A stretch of DNA of 46,879 nucleotides from Candidatus Merdivicinus intestinavium (GTDB lineage: Bacteria > Bacillota > Clostridia > Oscillospirales > Ruminococcaceae). Location of the stretch: NCBI GenBank assembly GCA_018713245.1, contig DVFM01000071.1, positions 1-46,879 on the forward strand, given 5' to 3'. How positions within the stretch are numbered: the first letter of the stretch is position 1; the number at the start of each line of letters is the position of its first letter. A program made the translations under genes and the position numbers. The notes below the pieces were generated by a model. It saw only the letters and a program-made list of their open reading frames with translations. It made no database searches and was not told the DNA's origin. Below are positions 8,602 through 15,974 of the stretch, piece by piece.

Positions 8602-9309
8602 ATGAGAATCGGTCTTGCAGCCTATGAGTTCCGAAACGGGGACACGGCGTTTAACCTCTCCCAAATGGAGAAAGGCATGGCGGAAGCCGCGGGGAAAGCC
8701 GACCTGCTGTGCTTCGGCGAAGCCTTTTTGCAGGGCTTTGACGCCCTTTGCTGGGATTACGAGTCCGACCGCCATGTGGCGGTGGCGCTCGATTCCCCGG
8801 AGATTGCCCGGCTTTCAGCGCTCACCGTCCGGTACGGCGTGGATTTGCTGGCGGGGTACATCGAGCGGGACGGCGGCGCTTTATACTCCTCCTGCGCGGT
8901 CATCGAACAGGGGCGGGTCCTTCATAATTACCGGCGGATTACAAAAAACTGGAAGGAATTCCGGATCACGGACCATCATTACCGGGAAGGGGACAGAACG
9001 GAGCCGTTTTTCTACCGGGGCGTCCCGGTGCAGATTGCTCTCTGCGGGGATTTGTGGATTGCCCCGGAGAAATTCGGAACCGACGGGCTGCTCATCTGGC
9101 CGGTATATGTGAATTTTTCCCTGGAGGAATGGGCCCAAAACGAGGCGGACTACGCGCAGCAGGCCCTTCTCGCGGCAAGGCGCACGGTGATGGTCAATTC
9201 CATCACCCGGGACCCGCCCTCTCACGGCAACGCCTTTTATTTTGAAAACGGCAGGGTGAAAAGCGCCCTCGGTTATGACCGGGAGGGCATTTTGCTGGTC
9301 GAGGTGTGA
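8602..9309 (+). CDS. carbon-nitrogen (nitrilase-superfamily) hydrolase
   Basis: The 235-residue protein carries the nitrilase-superfamily Glu-Lys-Cys triad: Glu40 in LLCFGEAFLQGF, Lys115 in NYRRITKNW, and Cys148 in IALCGDLW. These enzymes hydrolyse amides or N-carbamoyl groups in the cytoplasm. The exact substrate is not evident. It is shorter than typical amidases of about 260-300 residues but has all three catalytic elements. It follows nnr by 1 nt with AAGGAGG upstream and is the last gene of the operon, ending before the bidirectional terminator at 9402-9448. Confidence 0.85.
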   Translation: MRIGLAAYEFRNGDTAFNLSQMEKGMAEAAGKADLLCFGEAFLQGFDALCWDYESDRHVAVALDSPEIARLSALTVRYGVDLLAGYIERDGGALYSSCAVIEQGRVLHNYRRITKNWKEFRITDHHYREGDRTEPFFYRGVPVQIALCGDLWIAPEKFGTDGLLIWPVYVNFSLEEWAQNEADYAQQALLAARRTVMVNSITRDPPSHGNAFYFENGRVKSALGYDREGILLVEV

Positions 9310-9401
9310 CTTGACAATTTCCCCGGACGGTGCTGTACGGAACCCGGAAAATCCGGACGCCGCACCCTCCGTCCGTAAGGCGGCGCGGCCCGCCTCAAAG
9401 A

Positions 9402-9455
9402 AAACCTGCCCCGGGCTTCGGAAAAATCCGTGAGCCCGGGGCAGGTTTCGTTTTT
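9402..9455. terminator. bidirectional terminator between the amidase and SLH genes
   Basis: The 16-bp perfect arms 9402-9417 and 9433-9448 (AAACCTGCCCCGGGCT and complement) are followed on the plus strand by CGTTTTTG. On the minus strand the hairpin is followed by a short TCTTTG tract. It separates two convergent operons. Confidence 0.85.
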
Positions 9456-9463
9456 GCGCCGCG

Positions 9464-11323
9464 TTACTGGGCTTCCGCCACGATGACGCGGACCCGTTGG
9501 CTGGAAGATGTGCCGTCGTAGTAGCAGGTGAGAGTGTATTCCGACGTGTCGGAGACGGTGGCCAGGGTGCTCTGGTAATATTCGGAGCCCATCTTGACGT
9601 AAACCGCCGCATTGTCGGCAATGTCCACCGGCCCGTCGGCGGAGACCGCTGTCAGCCCGGTGATCTGGGTGGCCGTAAACCGGCGGAGGGAATTGGTGTC
9701 GGACAGCTGGCCGTTTTTAAACTCGAAGGAGACGCCGCCCCGGGAAGGAGAAGCCTCCGCGTCCAGCGTGGCCGTCATGGTCTGGCCGTTGAGGATGTAG
9801 GTCACGGTGTAGCCCACAACGATTTCCTGAGGCTCCTCTCCTTCCGGCGTGTCGGGGTCAATCTGGGTGATGGCGGTCACATCGGTGACCAGGCCGTAGG
9901 ACCCGACGTCGCCGGTGGCGTTCTTGAGAATCAGGGTGTCAATCTGGCCGCTGGTGTTGAGGCTGTAATAAAGAACGTTGCGGCTGTTCAGCGTAATGCC
10001 GCCGAGGCTTGCGGAATAAACCGTGCCGTAGCTGCCGCTGTCCACATAATCCAGCACCTGGGCGTCGGCGGCCAGCGTGTAGCCCGCCACCGAGGTTCCG
10101 GCGCTGTTGAAGGTGCCGCGGAGGGAGGATTTCTCCGTTTCGGTCAGGGTGTTTCCGCTGATGCGGACCACATCCCCTTCCCGGAAGGCGTTTTCGCCGG
10201 AAACAGGATAGCTGCGCAGGACGCCGTCGGCGCAGATGACGTTGGCCGTGTAGGAATAAACCTGGCGGCCGCCGGCGTCGGTGTAGCTGGAGACGGTCAC
10301 GCCGGTGACGACCCCGGCCGTGGAGGTCCGGGAGGAGGAGGCCGCCGTATGGCTGCCGGAGAGGGCAAAGGCTGCCGTGCCGCTGCGGTCAAGCAGCAGC
10401 GTCACCGTATCGCCCACGGCGATTCCGCCCAGGTCGGAGAGGGAATACGCCGCGCTGCCCGTCACCTCGTAGGTCTGGCCCGCCACCGTCACGGAGGAGG
10501 GGGAGGCCGTGCCGGGGGAAGCCGCGGTATAAACGCCGGTAATCCGGCTGCGGTAGGCCCAGATGGTCTGCATGTTGGCGTTGTAGTAAATGACGTCGTA
10601 CTGGTCCAGGTCGGAAACGGAAGCGGAGCTGCCGTTTAAGTAGACCGTCACCTTATCCAGGGCGAAGGGGACGACGCTGGCGGGGTTTTCGGTGCAGAGG
10701 TACGGCCCCTGGAGCCCGCTGGCCACCACCGCGGTGTAATCCGTGCTGCCGGAGGCAGTGGCCATGCCGATGGAGGCGGCATAGGTCTGGCCGCCGGAGG
10801 TCTGGGTCCCCAGCAGGTTGTCAAAGAGCACCGCGCAGTCCTGAACGGTCAGCGCCTGGCCGGAGGTTTTGGAAATCCCGGACAGCAGGCCCAGGGACCG
10901 GGCCTGCTCCAGCCGCGCCGATGCGGAGCCGCCGGTATAGCCCAGCAGGCTCAGGGCCGCCGAAGCCGCTTCCTCCAGCTTGACGCCGTCATAGGGACGG
11001 AAGGTGCCGTCCAGATAGCCGCTCATGGCCCCTTCCTGGACGACGGTGCTGATATAGCCCGCGTATTCGCTGTTGTAGGGGACGTCGGTGAAGGGGGAGG
11101 TGGCGGAGACAGAGGAGATGCTGTCCCCCCGGCCGGAGACCGCCACCAGCATCCGGGCGAACTCCCCGCGGGTGGCGGTGGTGGTGCTGTAGTTGCTCCC
11201 CTGAAGGACGCCCAGGGACTGGAGGGCGGAAAGCCCCGCCTGGTCCAGGGCTGCCGCCGGCATGGCACAGCTCAGCGCAGCGGCGGCGGCCAGCGCAAGG
11301 CAGATGAGTTTCTTGGATTTCAT
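9464..11323 (-). CDS. secreted S-layer-homology (SLH) domain protein
   Basis: The 619-residue protein has a signal peptide (MKSKK, then a hydrophobic stretch ending AMPAAA near residue 25). It is followed by SLH-like repeats: about residues 26-62, 75-130 (FTDVPYNSEYAGYIS ... GYLDGTFRPYDGVKLEEAA) and a weaker third to about 180. SLH domains bind secondary cell-wall polymers. The remaining 430 residues are Ser/Thr/Val-rich, beta-strand-like and unrecognised. It is the last gene of the macA/macB-type operon, 20 bp after the permease, with AAGGAGG at its start. It may be a wall-associated partner of the exporter, but this is inference from gene order. Confidence 0.82.
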   Translation of the reverse strand: MKSKKLICLALAAAAALSCAMPAAALDQAGLSALQSLGVLQGSNYSTTTATRGEFARMLVAVSGRGDSISSVSATSPFTDVPYNSEYAGYISTVVQEGAMSGYLDGTFRPYDGVKLEEAASAALSLLGYTGGSASARLEQARSLGLLSGISKTSGQALTVQDCAVLFDNLLGTQTSGGQTYAASIGMATASGSTDYTAVVASGLQGPYLCTENPASVVPFALDKVTVYLNGSSASVSDLDQYDVIYYNANMQTIWAYRSRITGVYTAASPGTASPSSVTVAGQTYEVTGSAAYSLSDLGGIAVGDTVTLLLDRSGTAAFALSGSHTAASSSRTSTAGVVTGVTVSSYTDAGGRQVYSYTANVICADGVLRSYPVSGENAFREGDVVRISGNTLTETEKSSLRGTFNSAGTSVAGYTLAADAQVLDYVDSGSYGTVYSASLGGITLNSRNVLYYSLNTSGQIDTLILKNATGDVGSYGLVTDVTAITQIDPDTPEGEEPQEIVVGYTVTYILNGQTMTATLDAEASPSRGGVSFEFKNGQLSDTNSLRRFTATQITGLTAVSADGPVDIADNAAVYVKMGSEYYQSTLATVSDTSEYTLTCYYDGTSSSQRVRVIVAEAQ

Positions 11324-11343
11324 GGTTCAGTTCCTCCTTGGAA

Positions 11344-12537
11344 TCAGTCGTAGTGAAGGGCGTCGATGGGGTTTAAGCGGGCCGCCTTGCGGGCGGGAAG
11401 ATAGCCGAAGATGACGCCGATGGCCACCGATATGCCGAAGGCCATCAGGATGGAGCCGGCGGTGGGGACCACCTGCATGGATTCCTCCAGCAGCGCGGCG
11501 ATAATGGCGGTGGCCACAGAGGAAAGCGCTTCCCCGAAGCCGATGCCCAGCAGTCCGCCGATGGCGCTGGTGGTGCCGGCTTCAATCACAAACTGCCACA
11601 GGATATCCCGCCGGCGCGCGCCCAGGGATTTGCGGATGCCGATTTCCCGCGTGCGCTCGGACACCGACACCAGCATGATGTTCATGATCCCGATGCCGCC
11701 CACCACCAGGGAAATGGCCGCAATGGCCGCCAGAATGGTGATGACGATGTTGACCATTTCGGTCATCATGTCCAGCATTTCCGACATGGCGACAACGGTG
11801 TAGGCGTCTTCATCGCCGTAAATGTTGTAAAGGGCGTTTTCCACGGCGGATTTGGCCGGCTGGACGCTGTTTTCATCCACCGCCGTAAAGGTGTAGCTGG
11901 AGATGGTCCCCATGAAGGACATTTTTGCCGCGTTGGTGTAGGGGATGAGGACCATGTTGTCGGTGCTGTATTCGGTGCTGTCGCCGATTTCATCCAGCAC
12001 GCCCACCACGGTGTAGGGATTTCCGGAAATTTTTAGGGTCTGCCCCACCGGGTCCCCGGTAAAGTAATTCTGGGCGACATAGGTGCCGATGACGCAGACC
12101 TTCTGCCGGCGCAGGATGTCCACATACTGAATGCCCCGGCCCTGGGCGACGGTGTAGCCGTGGATGTCCAGGTAATCCTCGCCCACGCCGGTGATGCTGG
12201 CGGTGTAGAGGGTGTCGCGGCCGATTTTGACGCCGCCGGAGACGCTGACGGTGGGGGTGACGGCGGAAAGGACCTCCGGATTGTCGGCGACAATCTGGTA
12301 CATCTCCTCGTCGGAGGCATTGCGGCTGGTGCCGCGCCCGGAGATGTTTACGGTAAGGGTGGTGGTGCCGAGGCTCGCGAACTGCTCGGTCATGTAGACC
12401 TGGATGCCGTTGCCGAGGCCCACAATGACAATGACGGCGGAAACGCCGATGATAATGCCCAGCATGGTGAGGAGGGAGCGGACCTTGCTGCTCCAGATGC
12501 CCTTGAGCGCCAGGCGGAAGCATTGCAGGAAGTTCAT
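11344..12537 (-). CDS. MacB-type ABC transporter permease (FtsX domain)
   Basis: The 397-residue protein has an N-terminal transmembrane helix (LLTMLGIIIGVSAVIVIVGLG, about 22-42), a large extracytoplasmic MacB_PCD domain (about 45-265), then three helices of an FtsX domain (about 268-390) with the characteristic GGIGIMNIMLVSVSERTREIGIRKSLGA segment. This mechanotransmission class of ABC system moves envelope substrates or peptides with an HlyD-type adaptor. Its ATG overlaps the stop of the upstream ATPase gene by 4 bp. Confidence 0.93.
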   Translation of the reverse strand: MNFLQCFRLALKGIWSSKVRSLLTMLGIIIGVSAVIVIVGLGNGIQVYMTEQFASLGTTTLTVNISGRGTSRNASDEEMYQIVADNPEVLSAVTPTVSVSGGVKIGRDTLYTASITGVGEDYLDIHGYTVAQGRGIQYVDILRRQKVCVIGTYVAQNYFTGDPVGQTLKISGNPYTVVGVLDEIGDSTEYSTDNMVLIPYTNAAKMSFMGTISSYTFTAVDENSVQPAKSAVENALYNIYGDEDAYTVVAMSEMLDMMTEMVNIVITILAAIAAISLVVGGIGIMNIMLVSVSERTREIGIRKSLGARRRDILWQFVIEAGTTSAIGGLLGIGFGEALSSVATAIIAALLEESMQVVPTAGSILMAFGISVAIGVIFGYLPARKAARLNPIDALHYD

Positions 12538-13307
12538 GCGGTTCCCTCCTTTTCGCCGGAAGGCGTTTCGTCCGCCTGGACCACCGAGCCCCGGACGCCG
12601 GAGGGGCCGTCGTAAACCACTTTTCCGTCCTCCAGGCGGATAATCCGCTGGGCGTGGGCGGCGATGCCGTTGTCATGGGTGATGAGGACGATGGTGTTGC
12701 CGGACTGATGCAGGTCCTCCAGGAAATGCAGGACCTCCCGGCCTGTTTTGGAGTCCAGCGCGCCGGTGGGCTCGTCGGCCAGGATGACCGACGGGTTTCC
12801 CGCCAGGGCCCGGGCGATGGAGACGCGCTGCTGCTGGCCGCCGGAAAGCTGGCTGGGATAGTTTTTGAATTTTGCCGACAGCCCCACGCGGCTGAGGGCC
12901 GCTTTGGCCCGCTCCGTCCGTTCCCCTGCCCGGACGCCCGCGTACAGGAGGGGGAGCTCCACGTTTTCCAGGACGTTCAGCTTGGGGATGAGGTTGTACT
13001 GCTGGAAGATAAACCCCAGGGTGCGGTTGCGGATGGCGGCCAGCTGGTCGTCGTCCATCCGGCTCACGTCCACCCCTTCCAGCAGGTACTGGCCGCTGGT
13101 GGGAATGTCCAGACAGCCGATGATGTTCATGCAGGTGGATTTTCCGGAGCCGGACTGGCCCACAATGGCGACAAATTCCCCCTTTTGGATGGAGAAGGAG
13201 ACGCCGTCCACCGCGTGAACGGTCTCCTCTCCCATCTGGTAGAGCTTATAAATATCGCGGAATTCGATGAGGGGCGCTGCCTGCGCGAGAGAGGTTTCGC
13301 CGTTCAT
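12534..13307 (-). CDS. MacB/LolD-type ABC transporter ATP-binding protein
   Basis: The 257-residue ATPase is complete: Walker [11 protein letters not shown] (about 50-59), Q-loop FIFQQYNLI, signature [15 protein letters not shown], Walker [13 protein letters not shown] with the catalytic Glu, and switch ITHD. It powers the FtsX-type permease encoded downstream. A C-terminal extension of about 25 residues after VYDGPSG is not part of the core. It overlaps its neighbours on both sides (1 nt with macA as TAATG, 4 nt with the permease), so the three form one translation-coupled unit. Confidence 0.94.
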   Translation of the reverse strand: MNGETSLAQAAPLIEFRDIYKLYQMGEETVHAVDGVSFSIQKGEFVAIVGQSGSGKSTCMNIIGCLDIPTSGQYLLEGVDVSRMDDDQLAAIRNRTLGFIFQQYNLIPKLNVLENVELPLLYAGVRAGERTERAKAALSRVGLSAKFKNYPSQLSGGQQQRVSIARALAGNPSVILADEPTGALDSKTGREVLHFLEDLHQSGNTIVLITHDNGIAAHAQRIIRLEDGKVVYDGPSGVRGSVVQADETPSGEKEGTA

Positions 13308-15067
13308 TATCTGCCCCCCATGCCGCCGCCCATGCCGCCGCCGCCCATGCCGCCGGAGGGCGCGATGGTGACGGCGCCGCCGCCCATGTCCATTTCACCC
13401 ATGTTCATGCCGCCCATGAACATGTCGGTCAGGGAGGACCCGGCAGCGCCGGCGTAGGCGATTTCATCCCCTTCGGCCAGGCCGCCGGTAATTTCAATGT
13501 AATTGTCGTCGCTTAAGCCCAGGGTCACTTCCACGTAGATATAGCCTTCAGGGATGCTGTCGTCGGCGGGCTGGGAGGAGTCCTCCGCCTGCTGCGCTTC
13601 CAGAGCCGCTTTGCCGGTTTCGCTCTCGGTGCTGACCAGGACCTGGTTGCCGCGCTGGACCGCGCTGGTGGGGACGGCTAAGACCTGTTCGGCGGAGCTT
13701 ACCACAATCTCGGCGTCCACATTCATGCCGGGCAGCAGGCCGTCGGTTTCGTCGAGGCGGATGGTCACCGGATAGGTGGTGACGCCGCCGGAGGTGGTGC
13801 CCTGGACGCTGATGGAGGTCACTTCCCCTTCATAGGTGCGGCCTTCCACAGCGTCGGCAGTGATGGTAACTTTCTGCCCCTCCGAGATGGAACTGATGTC
13901 CAGTTCATCCACGCTGAGGGTCATGGTGAGGTAGGAAAGGTCGTAGATGGTGCAGAGGGCGCCGCTGGCGGCGGTGCCGGTGCTCAGCTTATCGCCGGCC
14001 TTGTAATTTTTCTGGATGACGGTCCCGGCGATGGGGGAGGTGATCTGGTAATTTTCCAGGTTTTCCTGGGCGTTTTCCAGGGAGAGCTGAGCGTTTTCCA
14101 GGGAAAGTTCGCCGCTGCGGAGGGAATCCTCCAGCTCCGAGCTGGTCAGGGTAAGGATAAGGGCATCCTTCTCCACCCAGCTGCCCTCCGGGGCGGCGAT
14201 GGAGGCAACCTCGCCGGAAACGCCCGCCGTAATAACGGCTTCCGCCTTATAGGAGAAGGTCCCCTCGCTGTTGCAGGCGACGCCGCCGATCACGGCCGAG
14301 CCTGCCGCGTCGGAGGCAATGCCGCCGGGGTTCGGCACGTCGATGGTCACATACCGCACCACCATGCCGCCGGACAGGGCCTCTTCCACGGCGCTCACCT
14401 TGGAGACGGTGCCGGGGATTGTTTCAAGCCCGCCGTTCACGGTGACGGACGCCGCATCCCCCACGGAGATGCCGGCGGCGTCGGCGGAGTTGAAGGGAAC
14501 CAGGAGCTCCATGGTGCCGCTGTCCCGGATGGTGCCCAGCTGCTGGCCTGCCTGGACGTCGTCCCCGACCTCCACATCCAGGGAAACCACTGTTCCGGAT
14601 TTGGATGCGGTGACATTGAGGTCCTCCATGTTTTCCACCGCCCGGTCATAACTCATCTGGGCCTGTTCCAGGGAGTTTTCCGCCTGGTCGATGGTGCTCT
14701 GGGCGTCGTCCGTGTCGATGGTGTAGAGGAGCGCGCCTTCTTCCAGCACATCCCCTTCCTCAAAGGGGGCCTCCAGAATCTCGCCGGTCACCAGGGCGGT
14801 GACGTCGTAGGAATCGGCGGGCTCCAGCGTGCCGCTGTAGGACAGGGACTGGGTGATGTCCCGCCTTTGGACGGTTTCATACTGATAGGCGGAGCCGGAC
14901 ATGGCGTCCATGGCCTCCCGTCCCGGCAGACAGGCACGCAGAATAAGGGCGGCCGCTATTATGACGACCACCAGGATAATTACAATTTTCAGCCACTTCC
15001 GCCGCCCGCGCGGAACGGCGGGGGAAGGGGAGGGCTGGCTGTCCTCTTGCTTCTTTTTGAATAGCAT
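13307..15067 (-). CDS. MacA-like HlyD-family efflux adaptor with Met/Gly-rich tail
   Basis: The 586-residue membrane fusion protein has one N-terminal transmembrane helix (about 26-46). Barrel-sandwich/lipoyl segments occur around 70-170 (VTASKSGTVVSLDVEVGDDV) and again around 270-370 (ITSPIAGTVIQKNYKAGDKL), with a helical hairpin ELEDSLRSGELSLENAQLSL between. Beta-barrel and membrane-proximal domains follow. It is longer than typical MacA (about 370-400), partly because the lipoyl region appears duplicated. The last 40 residues are Gly/Met-rich (MFMGGMNMGEMDMGGG ... GGMGGGMGGR), unlike the rest. It is the first gene of the operon macA-macB-permease-SLH. Confidence 0.88.
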   Translation of the reverse strand: MLFKKKQEDSQPSPSPAVPRGRRKWLKIVIILVVVIIAAALILRACLPGREAMDAMSGSAYQYETVQRRDITQSLSYSGTLEPADSYDVTALVTGEILEAPFEEGDVLEEGALLYTIDTDDAQSTIDQAENSLEQAQMSYDRAVENMEDLNVTASKSGTVVSLDVEVGDDVQAGQQLGTIRDSGTMELLVPFNSADAAGISVGDAASVTVNGGLETIPGTVSKVSAVEEALSGGMVVRYVTIDVPNPGGIASDAAGSAVIGGVACNSEGTFSYKAEAVITAGVSGEVASIAAPEGSWVEKDALILTLTSSELEDSLRSGELSLENAQLSLENAQENLENYQITSPIAGTVIQKNYKAGDKLSTGTAASGALCTIYDLSYLTMTLSVDELDISSISEGQKVTITADAVEGRTYEGEVTSISVQGTTSGGVTTYPVTIRLDETDGLLPGMNVDAEIVVSSAEQVLAVPTSAVQRGNQVLVSTESETGKAALEAQQAEDSSQPADDSIPEGYIYVEVTLGLSDDNYIEITGGLAEGDEIAYAGAAGSSLTDMFMGGMNMGEMDMGGGAVTIAPSGGMGGGGMGGGMGGR

Positions 15068-15110
15068 GGGCGTTCTTCCTTTCTCGGTTCAATCGAGGAT
15101 TTCTTTTTCG

Positions 15111-15167
15111 ATTATACAAAGAAAAGGTGAACATTGCCTGAACATTTACAGAAAATCATTTGAACAT
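15111..15167 (-). promoter_or_regulatory. macA promoter with four 11-bp phased response-regulator boxes
   Basis: The minus-strand -10 is TATAAT (15116-15111), with no -35 consensus. Upstream are the boxes TGTTCA (15133-15128), TGTTCA (15144-15139), a degenerate TTTTCT (15155-15150) and TGTTCA (15166-15161), at an exact 11-bp period. The TTCA cores end 11 bp before the -10. This is the pattern of OmpR/PhoB-class activators (TGTWAH-N5-type boxes) substituting for the -35. Confidence 0.65.
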
Positions 15168-15363
15168 GCGGGAAAACCGGGCGGCGGAAAAGCGGGCCGG
15201 CGGCTGAAAAAAAGTTTTTCTTCCGAATAAATTTGCCGGCCTGTCCGCCAAAAATCCGGCTTTCTTTTTCGTCGGATGCCCCGGAATTCCGCAGAAAATC
15301 GGCAGGATATCCTTGATCTTACAAAAAAACAAGCAGATTCTTCCGGAAAAACGTCGAAATGTG

Positions 15364-15415
15364 ATATTGACAATATGGAAACGGTGAGGTAAAATATTGT
15401 TTGCTTCCGAACAAT
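15364..15415. promoter_or_regulatory. pair of MarR-type operators
   Basis: Two perfect palindromes bracket the promoter: ATATTG-A-CAATAT (15364-15376) over the -35 box and ATTGTT-N8-AACAAT (15396-15415) immediately after the -10 box. Both share the ATTG/CAAT half-site. Autorepression by the MarR protein encoded at 15466 is the simplest reading. Confidence 0.6.
15367..15395 (+). promoter_or_regulatory. sigma-A promoter of the MarR/ABC exporter operon
   Basis: TTGACA (15367-15372), 17 bp, TAAAAT (15390-15395). Operator-like palindromes overlap the -35 and follow the -10. The rest of 15168-15363 is AT-rich intergenic DNA with no gene that I can support. Confidence 0.8.
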
Positions 15416-15465
15416 TATGGAGAAGTATTGTGGCCCTGCGGCTGGAGAGGAGGAGAAGAATCCGA

Positions 15466-15891
15466 ATGGAAAAAGACTGTGGGCTTTGGATCAATGTCCT
15501 CTCCCACAAGCTGAAAAAGCGCATGAACGCTGACATGCAGAGTCTGGGCATTACGGGGGTGCAGAGCCGTATTATGCACTACATCCTTGTGAAATGCGCC
15601 GACGGGCCGGTGTTCCAGCGCGATGTGGAAAATGCCTTTGGCCTGAGCCGTTCTACGGCGACCGGCATTTTGCAGCTGATGGAAAAGAACAGTCTGATTC
15701 TGCGGAAGAGCGTGGCCAGCGATGCGCGGCTGAAAAGCCTGATCCCCACGGAGAAGGCGGCGCAGCTGGATGTACAGGTCGGCGAGTGCCTTCGCCGGGC
15801 CGAGCAGTGCCTCACGCAAGGCCTGTCGGACGCGCAGCTTGCGATGTTTTTGGAAACCGCCGCGCGCATGTCCGACAATCTGGACGGATAA
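15466..15891 (+). CDS. MarR family transcriptional regulator
   Basis: The 141-residue winged-helix protein has VLSHKLKKRMNADMQSLGITGVQSRIMHYI at the dimer/H1-H2 region and a recognition region RDVENAFGLSRSTATGILQLMEKNSLILRK. The wing is SVASDARLKSLIPTEKA, the usual DxRxxxxxLT motif. It is the first gene of an operon with a two-subunit ABC exporter 83 bp downstream, a common multidrug-resistance layout. The start is the ATG at 15466 behind a GGAGAGGAGGAG ribosome site. Paired palindromes in its promoter suggest autoregulation, probably relieved by a ligand of the exporter. Confidence 0.9.
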   Translation: MEKDCGLWINVLSHKLKKRMNADMQSLGITGVQSRIMHYILVKCADGPVFQRDVENAFGLSRSTATGILQLMEKNSLILRKSVASDARLKSLIPTEKAAQLDVQVGECLRRAEQCLTQGLSDAQLAMFLETAARMSDNLDG

Positions 15892-15974
15892 TCCGGCCCG
15901 AATGTTTCCACAATGATTTTCGTGACGCGCCGCGCCCGCCGGCTGCGCCATGCTTTGGAGGAGGAATGTCACAA

